Source: Pseudomonas pseudonitroreducens
Lineage (GTDB): Bacteria; Pseudomonadota; Gammaproteobacteria; Pseudomonadales; Pseudomonadaceae
Assembly: GCF_021603645.1 (NCBI RefSeq)
Contig: NZ_BQHJ01000010.1
Location: forward strand, 186,001 to 250,000
Length of the DNA stretch: 64,000 nt
Direction: 5' to 3'
Position numbers and translations under genes: made by a program. Positions 9,501 through 19,689 of the stretch are shown here, in pieces. Position 1 is the first letter of the stretch, and every line of letters starts with the position of its first letter. Under the pieces are notes generated by a model, which was not told the DNA's origin, searched no databases, and saw only the letters and a list, made by a program, of their open reading frames with translations.

Positions 9501-10300
9501 ACCTCCGGCCAGACACTGCGCCGATCGACCAGGCCGCCGACCCAGGGCGCCTGGAGTGCTTCGACCTGTTCGGGCTTCATCTCGGCAAGCACCTTGTCGA
9601 GGATGCCGACCAGGATGGCCTGGTCTTTCGGCACCGCCATCGCCAATTGATAGCGATAGGGTGTTTCGCCGCTGATCTGCAGCCCTTCGAGTTTGAGCTG
9701 GCGCAGGTTCCAGACGCTGGAGGCAAGGTCGCCGACGAAGGCATCCACCTGGCCGGTGGCCAGCGCCTGCAGGCCGGCAGCGATGCTCGGCAACGGCTGC
9801 AGGTTGAGGTCGGGATGCTTGGCGACCAGCAGCTCATGCGGTGCGTAGTGGGCGACAACGCCGACCTTGAGCCCGTAGAGCTCCTTCACGTTCGCCGGTT
9901 CCGGGCCGTTGCGGCGGGCGAGGATGATGATCGGGAAGTCGAGGTAAGGGCGGGTGAAGCTGAGGAAGTCGAGGCGGCTGGGCGTGGCCATGACGCCGGG
10001 GAGCAGGTCGATGCGGTTTTCCCGCGCCTGTTGCAGCAGGTCGCTCCAGTTGGTCGGCTCGACCGACGCAAGCTTCACCTTGAGCTGCTCGCTGATGTAT
10101 TTCACATAGACCGGGGCGAGCCCCTGGTACTGGCCTTCCGCGTCACGGAATTCGAAGGGCGGCCAGGAGGCGTCCACGCCCAGGCGCAGGGTGGGGTGCT
10201 CCTGCAGCCACTGCTGCTCCTCGGGCGTGAGGCTCAGGCCAAATGCCTGTCCCGCCCAGAATGCGAGGCACCACAGTAGAACTGCCTGCAGACGCGGCAT
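6566..10300 (-). CDS. rmcA: RmcA-like periplasmic-sensor, multi-PAS, GGDEF-EAL protein
   Basis: A 1244-residue protein, essentially the length of PAO1 RmcA (PA0575), in the same place next to rpoD. It has a signal peptide, a periplasmic SBP_bac_3 domain (about 25-250), a transmembrane helix (about 270-290), four PAS domains (about 310-800) with PAC segments, GGDEF (about 815-985) and EAL (about 995-1235). QGGDEF is intact with an RDVD inhibitory site before it, and the EAL motif (AEALIRWKHP) and DDFGTGYSS loop are complete. In P. aeruginosa RmcA lowers cyclic-di-GMP according to redox state and affects colony structure. I chose ATG at 10300 (GAGG upstream); ATG at 10312 is also possible. Confidence 0.92.
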   Translation of the reverse strand: MPRLQAVLLWCLAFWAGQAFGLSLTPEEQQWLQEHPTLRLGVDASWPPFEFRDAEGQYQGLAPVYVKYISEQLKVKLASVEPTNWSDLLQQARENRIDLLPGVMATPSRLDFLSFTRPYLDFPIIILARRNGPEPANVKELYGLKVGVVAHYAPHELLVAKHPDLNLQPLPSIAAGLQALATGQVDAFVGDLASSVWNLRQLKLEGLQISGETPYRYQLAMAVPKDQAILVGILDKVLAEMKPEQVEALQAPWVGGLVDRRSVWPEVFRVVVPIALLTALTLLVLFTMNRRLRGEMQRREKLEQALRDSEQHYRGLVESLTAIAWEMRLAENRFTYVSPHAQRLLGYPIMDWLEPGFWQRTLHPDDAEHAIHFCLSESQAGRNHSFDYRMLAADGRIVWIRDIVTLIHHDDDLILRGLMIDITEAMHTEQALRLSEQKFASVFHHCPDIIVLARRVDGQLLAVNSTFEQQIGIPASEALGKTSTELGIWGEPGMGPAMLSRLQGEPLNNVEIPLNRRDGTRFTALLSAQHIVLDDTPALVVVVRNISQVKETQEQLRVSEEKFAKAFHASPDGMLISRISDGRLVEVNQGFTRITGYTREEAAERSTLDLRLWANPADRGKLLSILDGAASAPDFTAQIRTRDGSLRLCELSAHRITIGNDDCMLTIARDITEQQQMQEKLRLAATVFESTAEGVMITDARQRIVAVNRAFSEITGYSEQEALGSSPRLLASGQHDSSFYVALWHQLNAEGHWQGEIWNRRKNQELYPEWLTVSAVRDAEGELTHYVGVFADISTLKYAQARLDYQAHHDPLTGLPNRLLFESRLNASLKEAQEDDHQGAVLFLDLDCFKHINDSLGHPVGDLLLKSIATRLREQLRDVDTVARQGGDEFIILLPGLHHALDAEHVANKLLLCFEKPFIAGEQEFFVSASIGICLYPSDGSDVATLVKNADAAMYRAKAQGRNRVEFYTRELTFQATERMALEHELRRALESDQLQLYYQPKLSLGTGQLVGAEALIRWKHPQFGAISPDRFIPLAEENGLILPLGDWVLREACRQMSRWQESHAAFGPLSVNLAGAQLRQTNLVERIRELLAHYNLQPSRLQLEITESFLMHQTEEALSILHSLKHLGVQLAIDDFGTGYSSLSYLKQLPLDTLKIDQSFVHGLPDDPHDAAIARAIIALGRSMNLTVIAEGVEHEAQERFLEAEGCDQIQGYALSPPLPADAFANRFLVPLHPVGASQNAPV

Positions 10301-10372
10301 GAAGGGCCTCATTCCAGGGGGGACTACGCCGAAGTGTAGACGTGGCACTTTGCCCAGTGGAAGACCCAAAGA

Positions 10373-10400
10373 AAAACCCCCGGTTTTGGCCGGGGGTTCT
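10373..10400 (-). terminator. rpoD terminator
   Basis: On the minus strand, AACCCCCGG and CCGGGGGTT pair across a short A-rich loop and are followed by TTTC, directly after the rpoD stop. It separates rpoD from rmcA. Confidence 0.8.
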
Positions 10401-10403
10401 TCG

Positions 10404-12251
<1,848 letters not shown>

Positions 12252-12329
12252 AACACCCTATCCACTGAAGGTCTTGGCGGGCTGAAATAAGCCGAGGATT
12301 ATACCAGATTCTAGGCTCCAGGCGCCAGT

Positions 12330-14354
12330 TCAGCTCTGGCTGCCTGTTGAAGAGGGGGTGCTGTAGTGCTCCCGCAGTAACGCTTTCTCTTCGTCGGTCA
12401 GTTCACTGGGGTTCTTTCGCAGCACACTGTGCAGGCGGGCTTCGCGGCTGCTGTGCAGTTGGTTGTGTGCAAGTGTAGTAATGGTGTCGACGAACTGCTT
12501 TTCAAGATTGCCGTCGTCGATCAGCCATTCTTTCCCCGCCAGCACCTGTAGCAGGCGCCCTTGGGGCGTACCGTGCCAGCGCGCGATGAGGTGCATCGAG
12601 CTCTGTTTCGGATTCTTCTGCAGTGCTTCGACCAGTGCGGCGAGCAGTTGCGAATAGGTCTGTCCCTCATTGGAGAAGTGGCTCGCATCCTCGACGCTCT
12701 GCGCCAGTTGAGGATGGTGCAGCAGGGTGCGCAGTGCGGTCAGGGTCGGTGATTCGACGCTGATTTCGGTGCGCGGCTGGCGTGGAGTGAAATCACCTTT
12801 CTTGCCCTTGCCGTCCCATTTGCGCTCGCCCTTCCAGGGCTTCTTACCCTGCTTGGCGCCGCCGCTGCCGGCGGAAAACTCCATGGGCGCCTCGAAGTAG
12901 CTTGAAGCATCCTGGTAATGGTTGTCGCCGTGGTCGGCGAACTGGCCCATGTCGTAGTCGGCGTACTCATGGGCGTGCTGTTGAGTGCTGTGTGCCTGCG
13001 CCGGCGTGGCTACATGGCTGGGCTTGCCCTGGCCGCCAAGGCCGGAGCGTGGTGCGCCGATCTGGCTGAGCGCTTCGGCAGAGAGGCCGGTGATCTCGCC
13101 CAGGCGCTGGCGCATCAGCAGGCGCAGAGTGTTGCCGGGAATCTTTTCCAGCAGCGGCCCGGCCAGGGTCGCCAGGTGCGCCTTGCCTTCCAGCGTGCTG
13201 GGGTCGGCTTCCTCGGTCAGTTGCTGGAAGAAATAGTCCGCCAGCGGTTGTGCCTGGTGGGCGAGGCGGGCACGGAAGGCGTCCGGGCCCTCGGCGCGCA
13301 CCAGGCTGTCCGGGTCTTCGCCTTCGGGCAGGAACAGGAAGCGCACCTTGCGCCCGTCCTGCAGGTTGCTCAGGGCCGACTCCAGTGCGCGCCAGGCGGC
13401 ATTGCGGCCAGCCTGGTCGCCATCGAAGCAGAAGAGGATGTTCGGCACGATGCGGAACAGCCGCTTGATGTGTTCTTCGCTGGTGGCCGTGCCCAGGGTG
13501 GCGACCGCATTGCGGATGCCTTGCTGCGCCAGCGCGATGACGTCCATGTAGCCTTCGACCACCATGATCTCGTCGAGATCCCGGTTGTTCTTCCGTGCCT
13601 CGTACAGGCCGTAGAGCTCCTGCCCTTTATGGAAGACCGGGGTTTCCGGCGAGTTCAGGTATTTCGGCTTGTCGTCGCCCAGTACCCGGCCGCCGAAGGC
13701 GATCACTCGGCCGCGGCTGTCGCGGATGGGGAAGATCACCCGGTCGCGGAAGCGGTCGTAACGCTTGCCGCTGTCGGGGTTTTCCACCAGCAGGCCGGCG
13801 TCGAGCATGGCCTTGAGCTGCAGGTTGTCGCCGCCCAGGTTCTTCAGCAGGTTGTCCCAGCCTGGCGGGGCGAAGCCCAGGCCGAAGTCGCGGGCGATTT
13901 CGCCGGTCAGGCCGCGGCCCTTGAGGTATTCCACCGCGGCCTTGCGTGCCGGGTGGCTCTTCAGCGCCTGGCGGTAGAACTCGGCGGAGGCGGCCAGCAG
14001 TGGGTACAGCGGCGAGTCGACCGGTTGTCGGGGCTTGTTGCCGCGCCGGCCTTCCTCGCGGGGGATGTCCATGCCGGCGCGTTTGGCCAGGTCCTCGACT
14101 GCCTGGACGAAGTCCAGCTGGTCGTGGTCCATGATGAAGCCGAGTGCGTTGCCGCCGGCGCCGCAGCCGAAGCAGTAGTAGAACTGCTTGTCCGGGCTGA
14201 CAGTGAAGGAAGGAGTCTTCTCCTTGTGGAACGGGCAGCAGGCGCTGTAGTTCTTGCCGGTCTTCTTCAGCTGGATGCGCGAACTCACCACATCGAGAAT
14301 ATCGGTGCGGTTGAGCAGGTCATCGATGAAGGATTGTGGAATCAGGCCGGCCAT
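12330..14354 (-). CDS. dnaG: DNA primase
   Basis: A 674-residue primase that makes RNA primers for replication together with DnaB helicase. The CHC2 zinc site is complete (Cys40, His43, Cys61, Cys64). The TOPRIM core follows (MVVEGYMDVIAL, FCFDGDQAGRNAAWRAL), then a low-complexity linker rich in His, Gln, Gly and Lys (about 430-530), and the helical DnaB-binding domain at the C-terminus. The start at 14354 gives the conserved MAGLIPQSFIDDLL N-terminus. It lies between rpsU and rpoD as in other gammaproteobacteria, but without the yqeY gene that PAO1 has on its upstream side. Confidence 0.97.
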   Translation of the reverse strand: MAGLIPQSFIDDLLNRTDILDVVSSRIQLKKTGKNYSACCPFHKEKTPSFTVSPDKQFYYCFGCGAGGNALGFIMDHDQLDFVQAVEDLAKRAGMDIPREEGRRGNKPRQPVDSPLYPLLAASAEFYRQALKSHPARKAAVEYLKGRGLTGEIARDFGLGFAPPGWDNLLKNLGGDNLQLKAMLDAGLLVENPDSGKRYDRFRDRVIFPIRDSRGRVIAFGGRVLGDDKPKYLNSPETPVFHKGQELYGLYEARKNNRDLDEIMVVEGYMDVIALAQQGIRNAVATLGTATSEEHIKRLFRIVPNILFCFDGDQAGRNAAWRALESALSNLQDGRKVRFLFLPEGEDPDSLVRAEGPDAFRARLAHQAQPLADYFFQQLTEEADPSTLEGKAHLATLAGPLLEKIPGNTLRLLMRQRLGEITGLSAEALSQIGAPRSGLGGQGKPSHVATPAQAHSTQQHAHEYADYDMGQFADHGDNHYQDASSYFEAPMEFSAGSGGAKQGKKPWKGERKWDGKGKKGDFTPRQPRTEISVESPTLTALRTLLHHPQLAQSVEDASHFSNEGQTYSQLLAALVEALQKNPKQSSMHLIARWHGTPQGRLLQVLAGKEWLIDDGNLEKQFVDTITTLAHNQLHSSREARLHSVLRKNPSELTDEEKALLREHYSTPSSTGSQS

Positions 14355-14445
14355 AGACTCATCGGGACACAGGGTGGACCCAAGCATAGCGCGGGGCGAT
14401 GAAGCCGCGAGCGAGGCTTGAGACTAAGCATGGGGCTTGAAAAGC

Positions 14446-14480
14446 AAAAACTCCGAAGTCCGCGAGTGCGAATCGGAGTG
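14446..14480 (-). terminator. Internal terminator between rpsU and dnaG
   Basis: On the minus strand, ACTCCGA and TCGGAGT pair across a 16-base loop and are followed by TTTTTG. A terminator at this point is a known feature of the rpsU-dnaG-rpoD operon in enterobacteria, where it keeps primase levels low relative to S21. Confidence 0.75.
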
Positions 14481-14554
14481 GGGTGCCTTGAGTCAGGCAC
14501 TCGCCCGGCGAGTGGGCCGGGCGATGCGGAAAGCGTGCGACGAAGCGCTGTAAC

Positions 14555-14770
14555 TCAGTACAGACGCTCGCGGCGGCGCTGTTCGCGCTGCACTTTCTTG
14601 GCGTGACGCTTAACAGCGGCAGCGGCCTTGCGCTTACGCTCGGCGGTCGGCTTTTCGTAGAACTCACGGCTACGGACTTCGGCCAGTACGCCTGCTTTTT
14701 CGCAGGAGCGCTTGAAACGACGCAGAGCTACGTCGAAGGGTTCGTTCTCTTTAACTTTGACGGCGGGCAT
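14555..14770 (-). CDS. rpsU: 30S ribosomal protein S21
   Basis: A 71-residue, strongly basic protein beginning [27 protein letters not shown] and ending in an [11 protein letters not shown]-type tail, the standard length and sequence of bacterial S21. S21 helps initiation on the small subunit. It heads the macromolecular synthesis operon on the minus strand, diverging from tsaD across a 200-base interval that must carry both promoters. Confidence 0.98.
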   Translation of the reverse strand: MPAVKVKENEPFDVALRRFKRSCEKAGVLAEVRSREFYEKPTAERKRKAAAAVKRHAKKVQREQRRRERLY

Positions 14771-14970
14771 CCAGGTCGTACCTTCAATGATTACCGGAGG
14801 ATTTATCGCGCTCCTGACGGTTGTTCGGAGTCGGCGGTTTTCAAGGGTTGCGGATATTAAACGTTCGGAAGGAGGAATGCAAAGCCTCCGATCGAAAAGC
14901 ACTGGTCCGAAGCCCAGCCGGCGATTATGATGCGCGGCTTCAATTTTGCCCAGAGTAAAGGCTCAAACCC

Positions 14971-15996
14971 ATGCTAGTGCTGGGGTTGGAAACCTCCTGC
15001 GACGAGACCGGCGTCGCCCTGTACGACAGCGAAAAAGGCCTGCTGGCCGACGCGCTGTTCAGCCAGATCGACCTGCACCGCGTATATGGCGGCGTGGTTC
15101 CCGAGCTGGCGTCCCGTGATCACGTCAAGCGCATGCTGCCGCTGATTCGCCAGGTGCTGGACGACTCCGGCCGCACCGCAGACGACATCGACGCCATCGC
15201 CTACACCGCCGGCCCCGGGCTGGTGGGTGCGCTGCTGGTCGGGGCATCCTGCGCCCAGGCCATGGCATTTGCCTGGGGCATACCGGCTGTCGGCGTGCAC
15301 CATATGGAAGGCCATCTGCTGGCGCCGATGCTGGAAGAACAGCCGCCGAAGTTTCCGTTCGTCGCCTTGCTGGTGTCCGGCGGCCACACCCAGCTGGTAC
15401 GGGTGGATGGCATCGGCCAGTACCAGGTGCTCGGCGAGTCGGTGGACGACGCTGCCGGCGAAGCCTTCGACAAGACCGCCAAACTGCTCGGCCTGGCCTA
15501 TCCCGGTGGCCCGGAGATCGCACGCCTCGCCGAGAGTGGCACCGCGGGTCGCTTCGTCTTCCCGCGGCCGATGACCGACCGTCCGGGTCTGGATTTCAGC
15601 TTCAGCGGCCTCAAGACTTTCGCCCTGAACACCTGGCAGCGCTGCGTCGCCGAAGGTGACGACAGCGAGCAGACCCGCTGCGACATCGCCCTGGCGTTCC
15701 AGACCGCGGTGGTCGAGACCCTGACCATCAAGTGCAAGCGCGCGCTCAAGCAGACTCACCTGAAGAGCCTGGTGATCGCCGGTGGTGTCAGTGCCAACCA
15801 GGCCCTGCGCCGCCACCTGGAAAAGATGCTCGGCGAGATGAAGGGCCAGGTGTTCTACGCCCGCCCGCGCTTCTGCACCGATAACGGCGCGATGATCGCC
15901 TATGCTGGCTGCCAACGGCTGCTGGCGGGGCAACAGGACGGCCCGGCGATCGGCGTCCAGGCGCGTTGGCCAATGGAGTCGCTGCCAGCGATCTGA
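14971..15996 (+). CDS. tsaD: tRNA N6-threonylcarbamoyladenosine synthase subunit TsaD
   Basis: A 341-residue member of the Kae1/TsaD/Gcp family, which transfers the threonylcarbamoyl group to A37 of ANN-decoding tRNAs with TsaB and TsaE. The metal-binding HMEGH motif is at residues 111-115, with the ASKHA phosphate motif at the N-terminus ([10 protein letters not shown]) and VSGGHTQ near 137. Length equals the family norm. It diverges from rpsU exactly as in other Pseudomonas and is followed by its own terminator. Confidence 0.97.
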   Translation: MLVLGLETSCDETGVALYDSEKGLLADALFSQIDLHRVYGGVVPELASRDHVKRMLPLIRQVLDDSGRTADDIDAIAYTAGPGLVGALLVGASCAQAMAFAWGIPAVGVHHMEGHLLAPMLEEQPPKFPFVALLVSGGHTQLVRVDGIGQYQVLGESVDDAAGEAFDKTAKLLGLAYPGGPEIARLAESGTAGRFVFPRPMTDRPGLDFSFSGLKTFALNTWQRCVAEGDDSEQTRCDIALAFQTAVVETLTIKCKRALKQTHLKSLVIAGGVSANQALRRHLEKMLGEMKGQVFYARPRFCTDNGAMIAYAGCQRLLAGQQDGPAIGVQARWPMESLPAI

Positions 15997-16017
15997 ATAA
16001 TGCAGCTGCAAACGACG

Positions 16018-16051
16018 CGGCACATGCTCTGAGCGGCATGCGCCGTTTTTT
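16018..16051 (+). terminator. tsaD terminator
   Basis: CGGC-A-CATGC pairs with GCATG-C-GCCG (one A-C mismatch) and runs directly into TTTTTT. It begins about 20 bases after the tsaD stop. Confidence 0.75.
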
Positions 16052-16090
16052 CGCTTGCAGCGCGGTACGCGGGCCGGGAAGCTCGCAGCT

Positions 16091-16660
16091 CTAGAAGTGA
16101 CGTTCGCGCCCGGCGATCAGGTCGCGCAGGTTGCTGCGGTGACGCCAGACGATCAGGCCGGTAAGCACGGTCATCGGCAGCAGCGCCGAGGGCTCCTGCC
16201 AGGCCAGCAGCGGCAGGGTCAGCGGCGTGGCGACCAGGGATGCGAGCGAGCTGGTGCGCGACAGCTTGAAGGTCACCAGCCAGGCGACTGCCGCGAGCAG
16301 CGCCGCTGGCGGGTAAAGCGCCAGCAGCATGCCGGCGGCGGTGGCGACGCCCTTGCCGCCGCGAAAGTTGAAATACAGCGGGTAGAGGTGACCGATCACC
16401 GCTGCCAGCCCGACCCAGGCCTGTTCCGCGTCGGACAGGCCGAGCAGCCGGGCGACCAGTACCGGGAGGAGCCCCTTGGCGAGGTCGCCAAGCAGGGTGA
16501 GGATGGCGATCTTCCTGCCGGCCAGGCGCAGCATGTTGGTCGCACCGGGGTTGCCGGAGCCGCTGGCGCGCGGATCGGCGGTGCCGAACAGGCGACTGAG
16601 GAGTACCGCGAAGGACAGTGATCCGAGCAGGTAGGCGAGGATCGCCAAGAACCAGAACAT
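16091..16660 (-). CDS. plsY: Glycerol-3-phosphate acyltransferase PlsY
   Basis: A 189-residue inner-membrane protein with about five hydrophobic helices and the three PlsY motifs: [12 protein letters not shown] (about 35-46), [10 protein letters not shown], and [14 protein letters not shown] (about 97-110). It acylates glycerol-3-phosphate using acyl-phosphate made by PlsX, the first step of phospholipid synthesis. I use ATG at 16660, which gives the same length as PAO1 PlsY; a GTG three codons earlier is possible. It diverges from folB. Confidence 0.95.
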   Translation of the reverse strand: MFWFLAILAYLLGSLSFAVLLSRLFGTADPRASGSGNPGATNMLRLAGRKIAILTLLGDLAKGLLPVLVARLLGLSDAEQAWVGLAAVIGHLYPLYFNFRGGKGVATAAGMLLALYPPAALLAAVAWLVTFKLSRTSSLASLVATPLTLPLLAWQEPSALLPMTVLTGLIVWRHRSNLRDLIAGRERHF

Positions 16661-16740
16661 GGTTTCCACCGGAGACGAGGTCGTTTCCGATTCTAACGGG
16701 GCGCCGGCCGCTTGTCGTGTCGCCTTGGAGCATGCAGTCA

Positions 16741-17094
16741 GTGGACAGAGTTTTCATCGAGGGGCTGGAAGTGGACACCGTGATTGGCGTCTACGACTGG
16801 GAACGGGGTATCCGGCAGTGCCTGCGCCTGGACCTGACGCTGGGCTGGGACAACCGCCCTGCGGCGGCCGACGACGATATCGCCAAGGCTCTGGACTATG
16901 CCGTGCTCTCCGAGCGGGTCATGGCGTTCGCCCGTGACGCGCACTTCCAGCTGGTGGAGACCTTCGCCGAACGCCTGGCCGAGTTGTTGATGGCCGAGTT
17001 CGGTATCCAGTGGCTGCGCCTGAAAGTCACCAAGCCCGGCGCCGTTGCAGCCGCTATCGGCGTCGGTGTGGAGATCGAACGCGGATGCCGCTGA
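16741..17094 (+). CDS. folB: Dihydroneopterin aldolase
   Basis: A 117-residue folate-pathway enzyme converting dihydroneopterin to 6-hydroxymethyl-dihydropterin. It has the FolB pattern [21 protein letters not shown] near the N-terminus, a mid-protein DYAVLSERV, the [14 protein letters not shown] helix and the VTKPGAV signature close to the C-terminus. GTG at 16741 is preferred because GGAG lies 10 bases upstream and the homologous N-terminus begins MDRVFIEG; an ATG at 16732 is too close to that site. It overlaps folK by 10 bases. Confidence 0.93.
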   Translation: MDRVFIEGLEVDTVIGVYDWERGIRQCLRLDLTLGWDNRPAAADDDIAKALDYAVLSERVMAFARDAHFQLVETFAERLAELLMAEFGIQWLRLKVTKPGAVAAAIGVGVEIERGCR

Positions 17095-17621
17095 CGACGG
17101 TCTACCTCGGGCTGGGCAGCAACTTCGACCGGCAGCAGCACCTGCTCGCCGGGCTGGAGGCGCTGGACGCATTCCTCAAGGACATTCGCTGTTCGCCGGT
17201 GTTCGAGAGCGAGCCGGTGGGTATCCGCAGCGGTCCCTTCTACAACTTTGTGATCGTGGCGCGTACTGACCTGCCATTGGCCGAGCTGAGCCTGCGGCTC
17301 AAGCATATCGAGGCGGACAACGGGCGCTATGCGCCGGAGCGCAAGGGCCTGCCGCTGGATATCGATGTGTTGCTGTATGGCGACCTGCACGGCGAGTTCG
17401 ACGGCCTGACGCTGCCGCGCGCGGAAGTGCTGAAGAACGCCTTCGTGCTCTGGCCGCTGGCGCTGCTGGCGCCTGAGGTGAAGCATCCGGGGGCCCGGCG
17501 TTCGTTCGCCGAACTCTGGTCGGACGCGCAGATTGCTCAAAAACTCTGGCCGGTACCGTTCCAGTGGCGAGGCGTGGAGCTGACCCCAGCGGCGCTGATC
17601 CAGGCGCACCGGGCGCCGTAA
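17085..17621 (+). CDS. folK: 2-amino-4-hydroxy-6-hydroxymethyldihydropteridine pyrophosphokinase
   Basis: A 178-residue HPPK that phosphorylates the FolB product. Visible motifs are YLGLGSN at the N-terminus, FYNFVIVARTDLPLAELSLRLKHIE, and the ATP-binding signature PLDIDVLLYGD; the usual R at GRYAPERKGLPLDID is present. The length is somewhat above E. coli FolK (159) because of an extended C-terminus. It overlaps folB, so the two folate genes are translationally coupled. A REP pair follows it. Confidence 0.93.
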   Translation: MPLTTVYLGLGSNFDRQQHLLAGLEALDAFLKDIRCSPVFESEPVGIRSGPFYNFVIVARTDLPLAELSLRLKHIEADNGRYAPERKGLPLDIDVLLYGDLHGEFDGLTLPRAEVLKNAFVLWPLALLAPEVKHPGARRSFAELWSDAQIAQKLWPVPFQWRGVELTPAALIQAHRAP

Positions 17622-17630
17622 CGGCTTTTC

Positions 17631-17710
17631 TGTAGGAGCGAGCTTGCTCGCGAACGATGTCTCCGGCGAAACCAGCGCTGGGCGGGTTCGCGAGCAAGCT
17701 CGCTCCTACA
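17631..17710. repeat. REP inverted pair (REPIN) after folK
   Basis: Two 25-base arms run TGTAGGAGCGAGCTTGCTCG... outward from the centre, each itself palindromic, separated by about 30 bases. The same unit occurs again at 49076-49157 in this window. The layout is the usual REP doublet of pseudomonads, located between convergent folK and cca. Confidence 0.88.
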
Positions 17711-17730
17711 AGGAAGAGCAATCCGCCGTT

Positions 17731-18960
17731 TCAGACGACGTGGTTTTCCTTGTAGGCCTTCAGGGCACTCAGGCGCTCGCGCTTGAGCGCTTCGCCCAGC
17801 TCGGCGCCCTTGTATCCCTTCTCCAGCAACGGCTGCACCGCGACCGCGCGGGCGGCCTGCGCGGCCCCGCGCAGGTACTCGGCCTGCGGGTAGTCGCGAT
17901 CTTCCAGTCCATGGCGGCCACGAGCGTCCATTTCGCTGGCGGCGAGAAACTCCTCGAAGCGCTGCGGCCGCCGATAGACGTCGAAGGATTGCAGCAACTC
18001 CAGGACGGTATTCGGTCGCAGCTCCAGTGCCCGGTGGCAGTGAGTGTGGAACTCACCGACCAGCCGCGCCAGCTCCTGGCAGTCCCGCGGCACTTTGAAG
18101 CGCGCGTTGATCGCGTCGATCAGCGGCAGGCCCAGGTGTTCGTGGGCGTGGTGCTTCGGCCATTCTTCCTGGCGCGTTTCGCCCTTGCCAACGTCATGCA
18201 CCAGGCACGCCCAGCGCACGCTGAGCGGTTGTCCGTGCTTGGCGCATTCGCGCAGGACGGCCAGCACGTGCTCGCCGGTATCCACTTCCGGGTGGTGCTG
18301 CGGCGGCTGCGGCACGCCGAACAGCGCGTCGACTTCCGGCATCAGCACAGCCAGTGCGCCACAGTCGCGCAGGACCTGGATGAATACATCCGGGCGTGGC
18401 TCCATCAAGGCTCGGGAGATTTCCTTCCAGCTGCGCTCGGCGGTCAGGGCTTGCAGTTCGCCGGATTCCGACAGCTCGCGCATCAGCGCCAGGGTTTCCG
18501 GCGCCACGGAGAAGCCCAGTGGGGTGTAACGTGCGGCGAAGCGGGCTACGCGCAGTACGCGCAGCGGGTCTTCGGCGAAGGCCGGGGAGACGTGACGCAG
18601 CAGTCGAGCTTCGAGGTCTTTCTGGCCGTGGTAGGGGTCAATGACCCGGCCGTTATCGTCCTCGGCCATGGCGTTGATGCTCAGGTCGCGGCGGATCAGG
18701 TCTTCTTCCAGGGTGACGTCGGGGCTGGCATGGAAGGTGAAGCCGCCGTAGCCGCGCCCGCTCTTGCGCTCGGTGCGGGCGAGGGCGTATTCCTCGCCGG
18801 TCTTGGGGTGGAGGAATACCGGGAAGTCGGCGCCCACCGGGCGGTAGCCCTGCGCGAGCATCTCGTCGGCGCTGGCACCAACCACTACCCAGTCGGTGTC
18901 GCTGAAGGGAATGCCGAGCAGGCGATCGCGCACGGCGCCGCCTACCTTGTAGATCTGCAT
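17731..18960 (-). CDS. cca: CCA-adding enzyme (tRNA nucleotidyltransferase)
   Basis: A 409-residue multifunctional CCA-adding enzyme that repairs tRNA 3-prime ends. The N-terminus has the class II nucleotidyltransferase signature [10 protein letters not shown] and SDTDWVVVG, and [10 protein letters not shown] and [12 protein letters not shown] follow. The C-terminal half has the HD-domain phosphohydrolase block ([25 protein letters not shown]) typical of E. coli-type enzymes. The ATG at 18960 has AGGAG eight bases upstream. Flanking REP doublets separate it from neighbours. Confidence 0.95.
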   Translation of the reverse strand: MQIYKVGGAVRDRLLGIPFSDTDWVVVGASADEMLAQGYRPVGADFPVFLHPKTGEEYALARTERKSGRGYGGFTFHASPDVTLEEDLIRRDLSINAMAEDDNGRVIDPYHGQKDLEARLLRHVSPAFAEDPLRVLRVARFAARYTPLGFSVAPETLALMRELSESGELQALTAERSWKEISRALMEPRPDVFIQVLRDCGALAVLMPEVDALFGVPQPPQHHPEVDTGEHVLAVLRECAKHGQPLSVRWACLVHDVGKGETRQEEWPKHHAHEHLGLPLIDAINARFKVPRDCQELARLVGEFHTHCHRALELRPNTVLELLQSFDVYRRPQRFEEFLAASEMDARGRHGLEDRDYPQAEYLRGAAQAARAVAVQPLLEKGYKGAELGEALKRERLSALKAYKENHVV

Positions 18961-19038
18961 GAAGCTGTCTCCTGTTCTGGGGGATAGCTTCGGGGTTTGT
19001 GGCGGGTGGGGCAAGCGTGGCGGGGTGTTGGGCGTGTT

Positions 19039-19111
19039 CGTAGGAGCGGACTCCGTCCGCGATAGGATTGCATCGCGCCGGATATCATCGCGGACGAAGT
19101 CCGCTCCTACG
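19039..19111. repeat. REP inverted pair upstream of cca
   Basis: CGTAGGAGCGGACTCCGTCC and its reverse complement variant flank about 24 bases. The arm sequence (GGAGCGGACTCCGTCCGCG) differs from the folK unit, so two REP subfamilies are present in this chromosome. A degraded relative lies at 48814-48884. Confidence 0.85.
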
Positions 19112-19121
19112 CGGCGCAGGA

Positions 19122-19631
19122 TTACGGCGTGGCGGTGGGAATCTGCTGGACGAGAGCGCCGATGGCGTCCTGCAGCAGAGTTGCGCTCGCGTGTGCCGGG
19201 CTCAGTCCGGTGCTGACGGTGCCCTCCCAGAGAGTCTGTTCCTGCGCGTCGGTCAGCCGCAGGCGCAGGGTGCCGGTCTCGTCGCGCAGTCGATGAATGG
19301 CGATATAGGGGCCGAGCGGGTTTGGTGGCGGGGTATCGACCTTGAATTCCAGCGGTGCGTCCTGCAGCGCCAGCCAGTAGTAGACGCGCAACTGCGGCGC
19401 AGCGCTCTCGCGGTAGCCGCGCTCGATCAGGCCCTGGCGTACCTGGGCGTTGATCAGCGGGTATCGGCTGCGGTAGGGCAGGGCGTCGACGGCGTTTTCC
19501 GGGGGCATCAGCTGGAAGTCGCGCAGCCCGGCCAGGCGCGCCTCGGCGGGATGCGCGACCTGGGCATGCGGAACGGGGTTGCTGCAGGTCGCGACAGCAA
19601 GGCAGAGCAGGAGAATGGCAAACAGACGCAT
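19122..19631 (-). CDS. DUF4136-like putative lipoprotein
   Basis: A 169-residue exported protein. The N-terminus [16 protein letters not shown] is a short signal followed by a cysteine at about residue 16 in a lipobox-like context, although Thr at -1 is not standard. The mature part ([37 protein letters not shown] ... [11 protein letters not shown]) fits the DUF4136 envelope-lipoprotein pattern. PAO1 has a similar gene (PA0585) at this point. Function unknown. It follows spoVR with about 55 bases between, so it may be the tail of the prkA operon or independent. Confidence 0.7.
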   Translation of the reverse strand: MRLFAILLLCLAVATCSNPVPHAQVAHPAEARLAGLRDFQLMPPENAVDALPYRSRYPLINAQVRQGLIERGYRESAAPQLRVYYWLALQDAPLEFKVDTPPPNPLGPYIAIHRLRDETGTLRLRLTDAQEQTLWEGTVSTGLSPAHASATLLQDAIGALVQQIPTATP

Positions 19632-19689
19632 GGCGGTCTCCAGCGGAGTTGTCGCCATGCTTGTCACGCCTGCTGCTCCGGTCAACCGA

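Noticed and set aside
14359-14667. A 102-codon minus-strand ORF between rpsU and dnaG as a yqeY substitute
   Set aside because: It overlaps rpsU in another frame, crosses the terminator and has no YqeY features.
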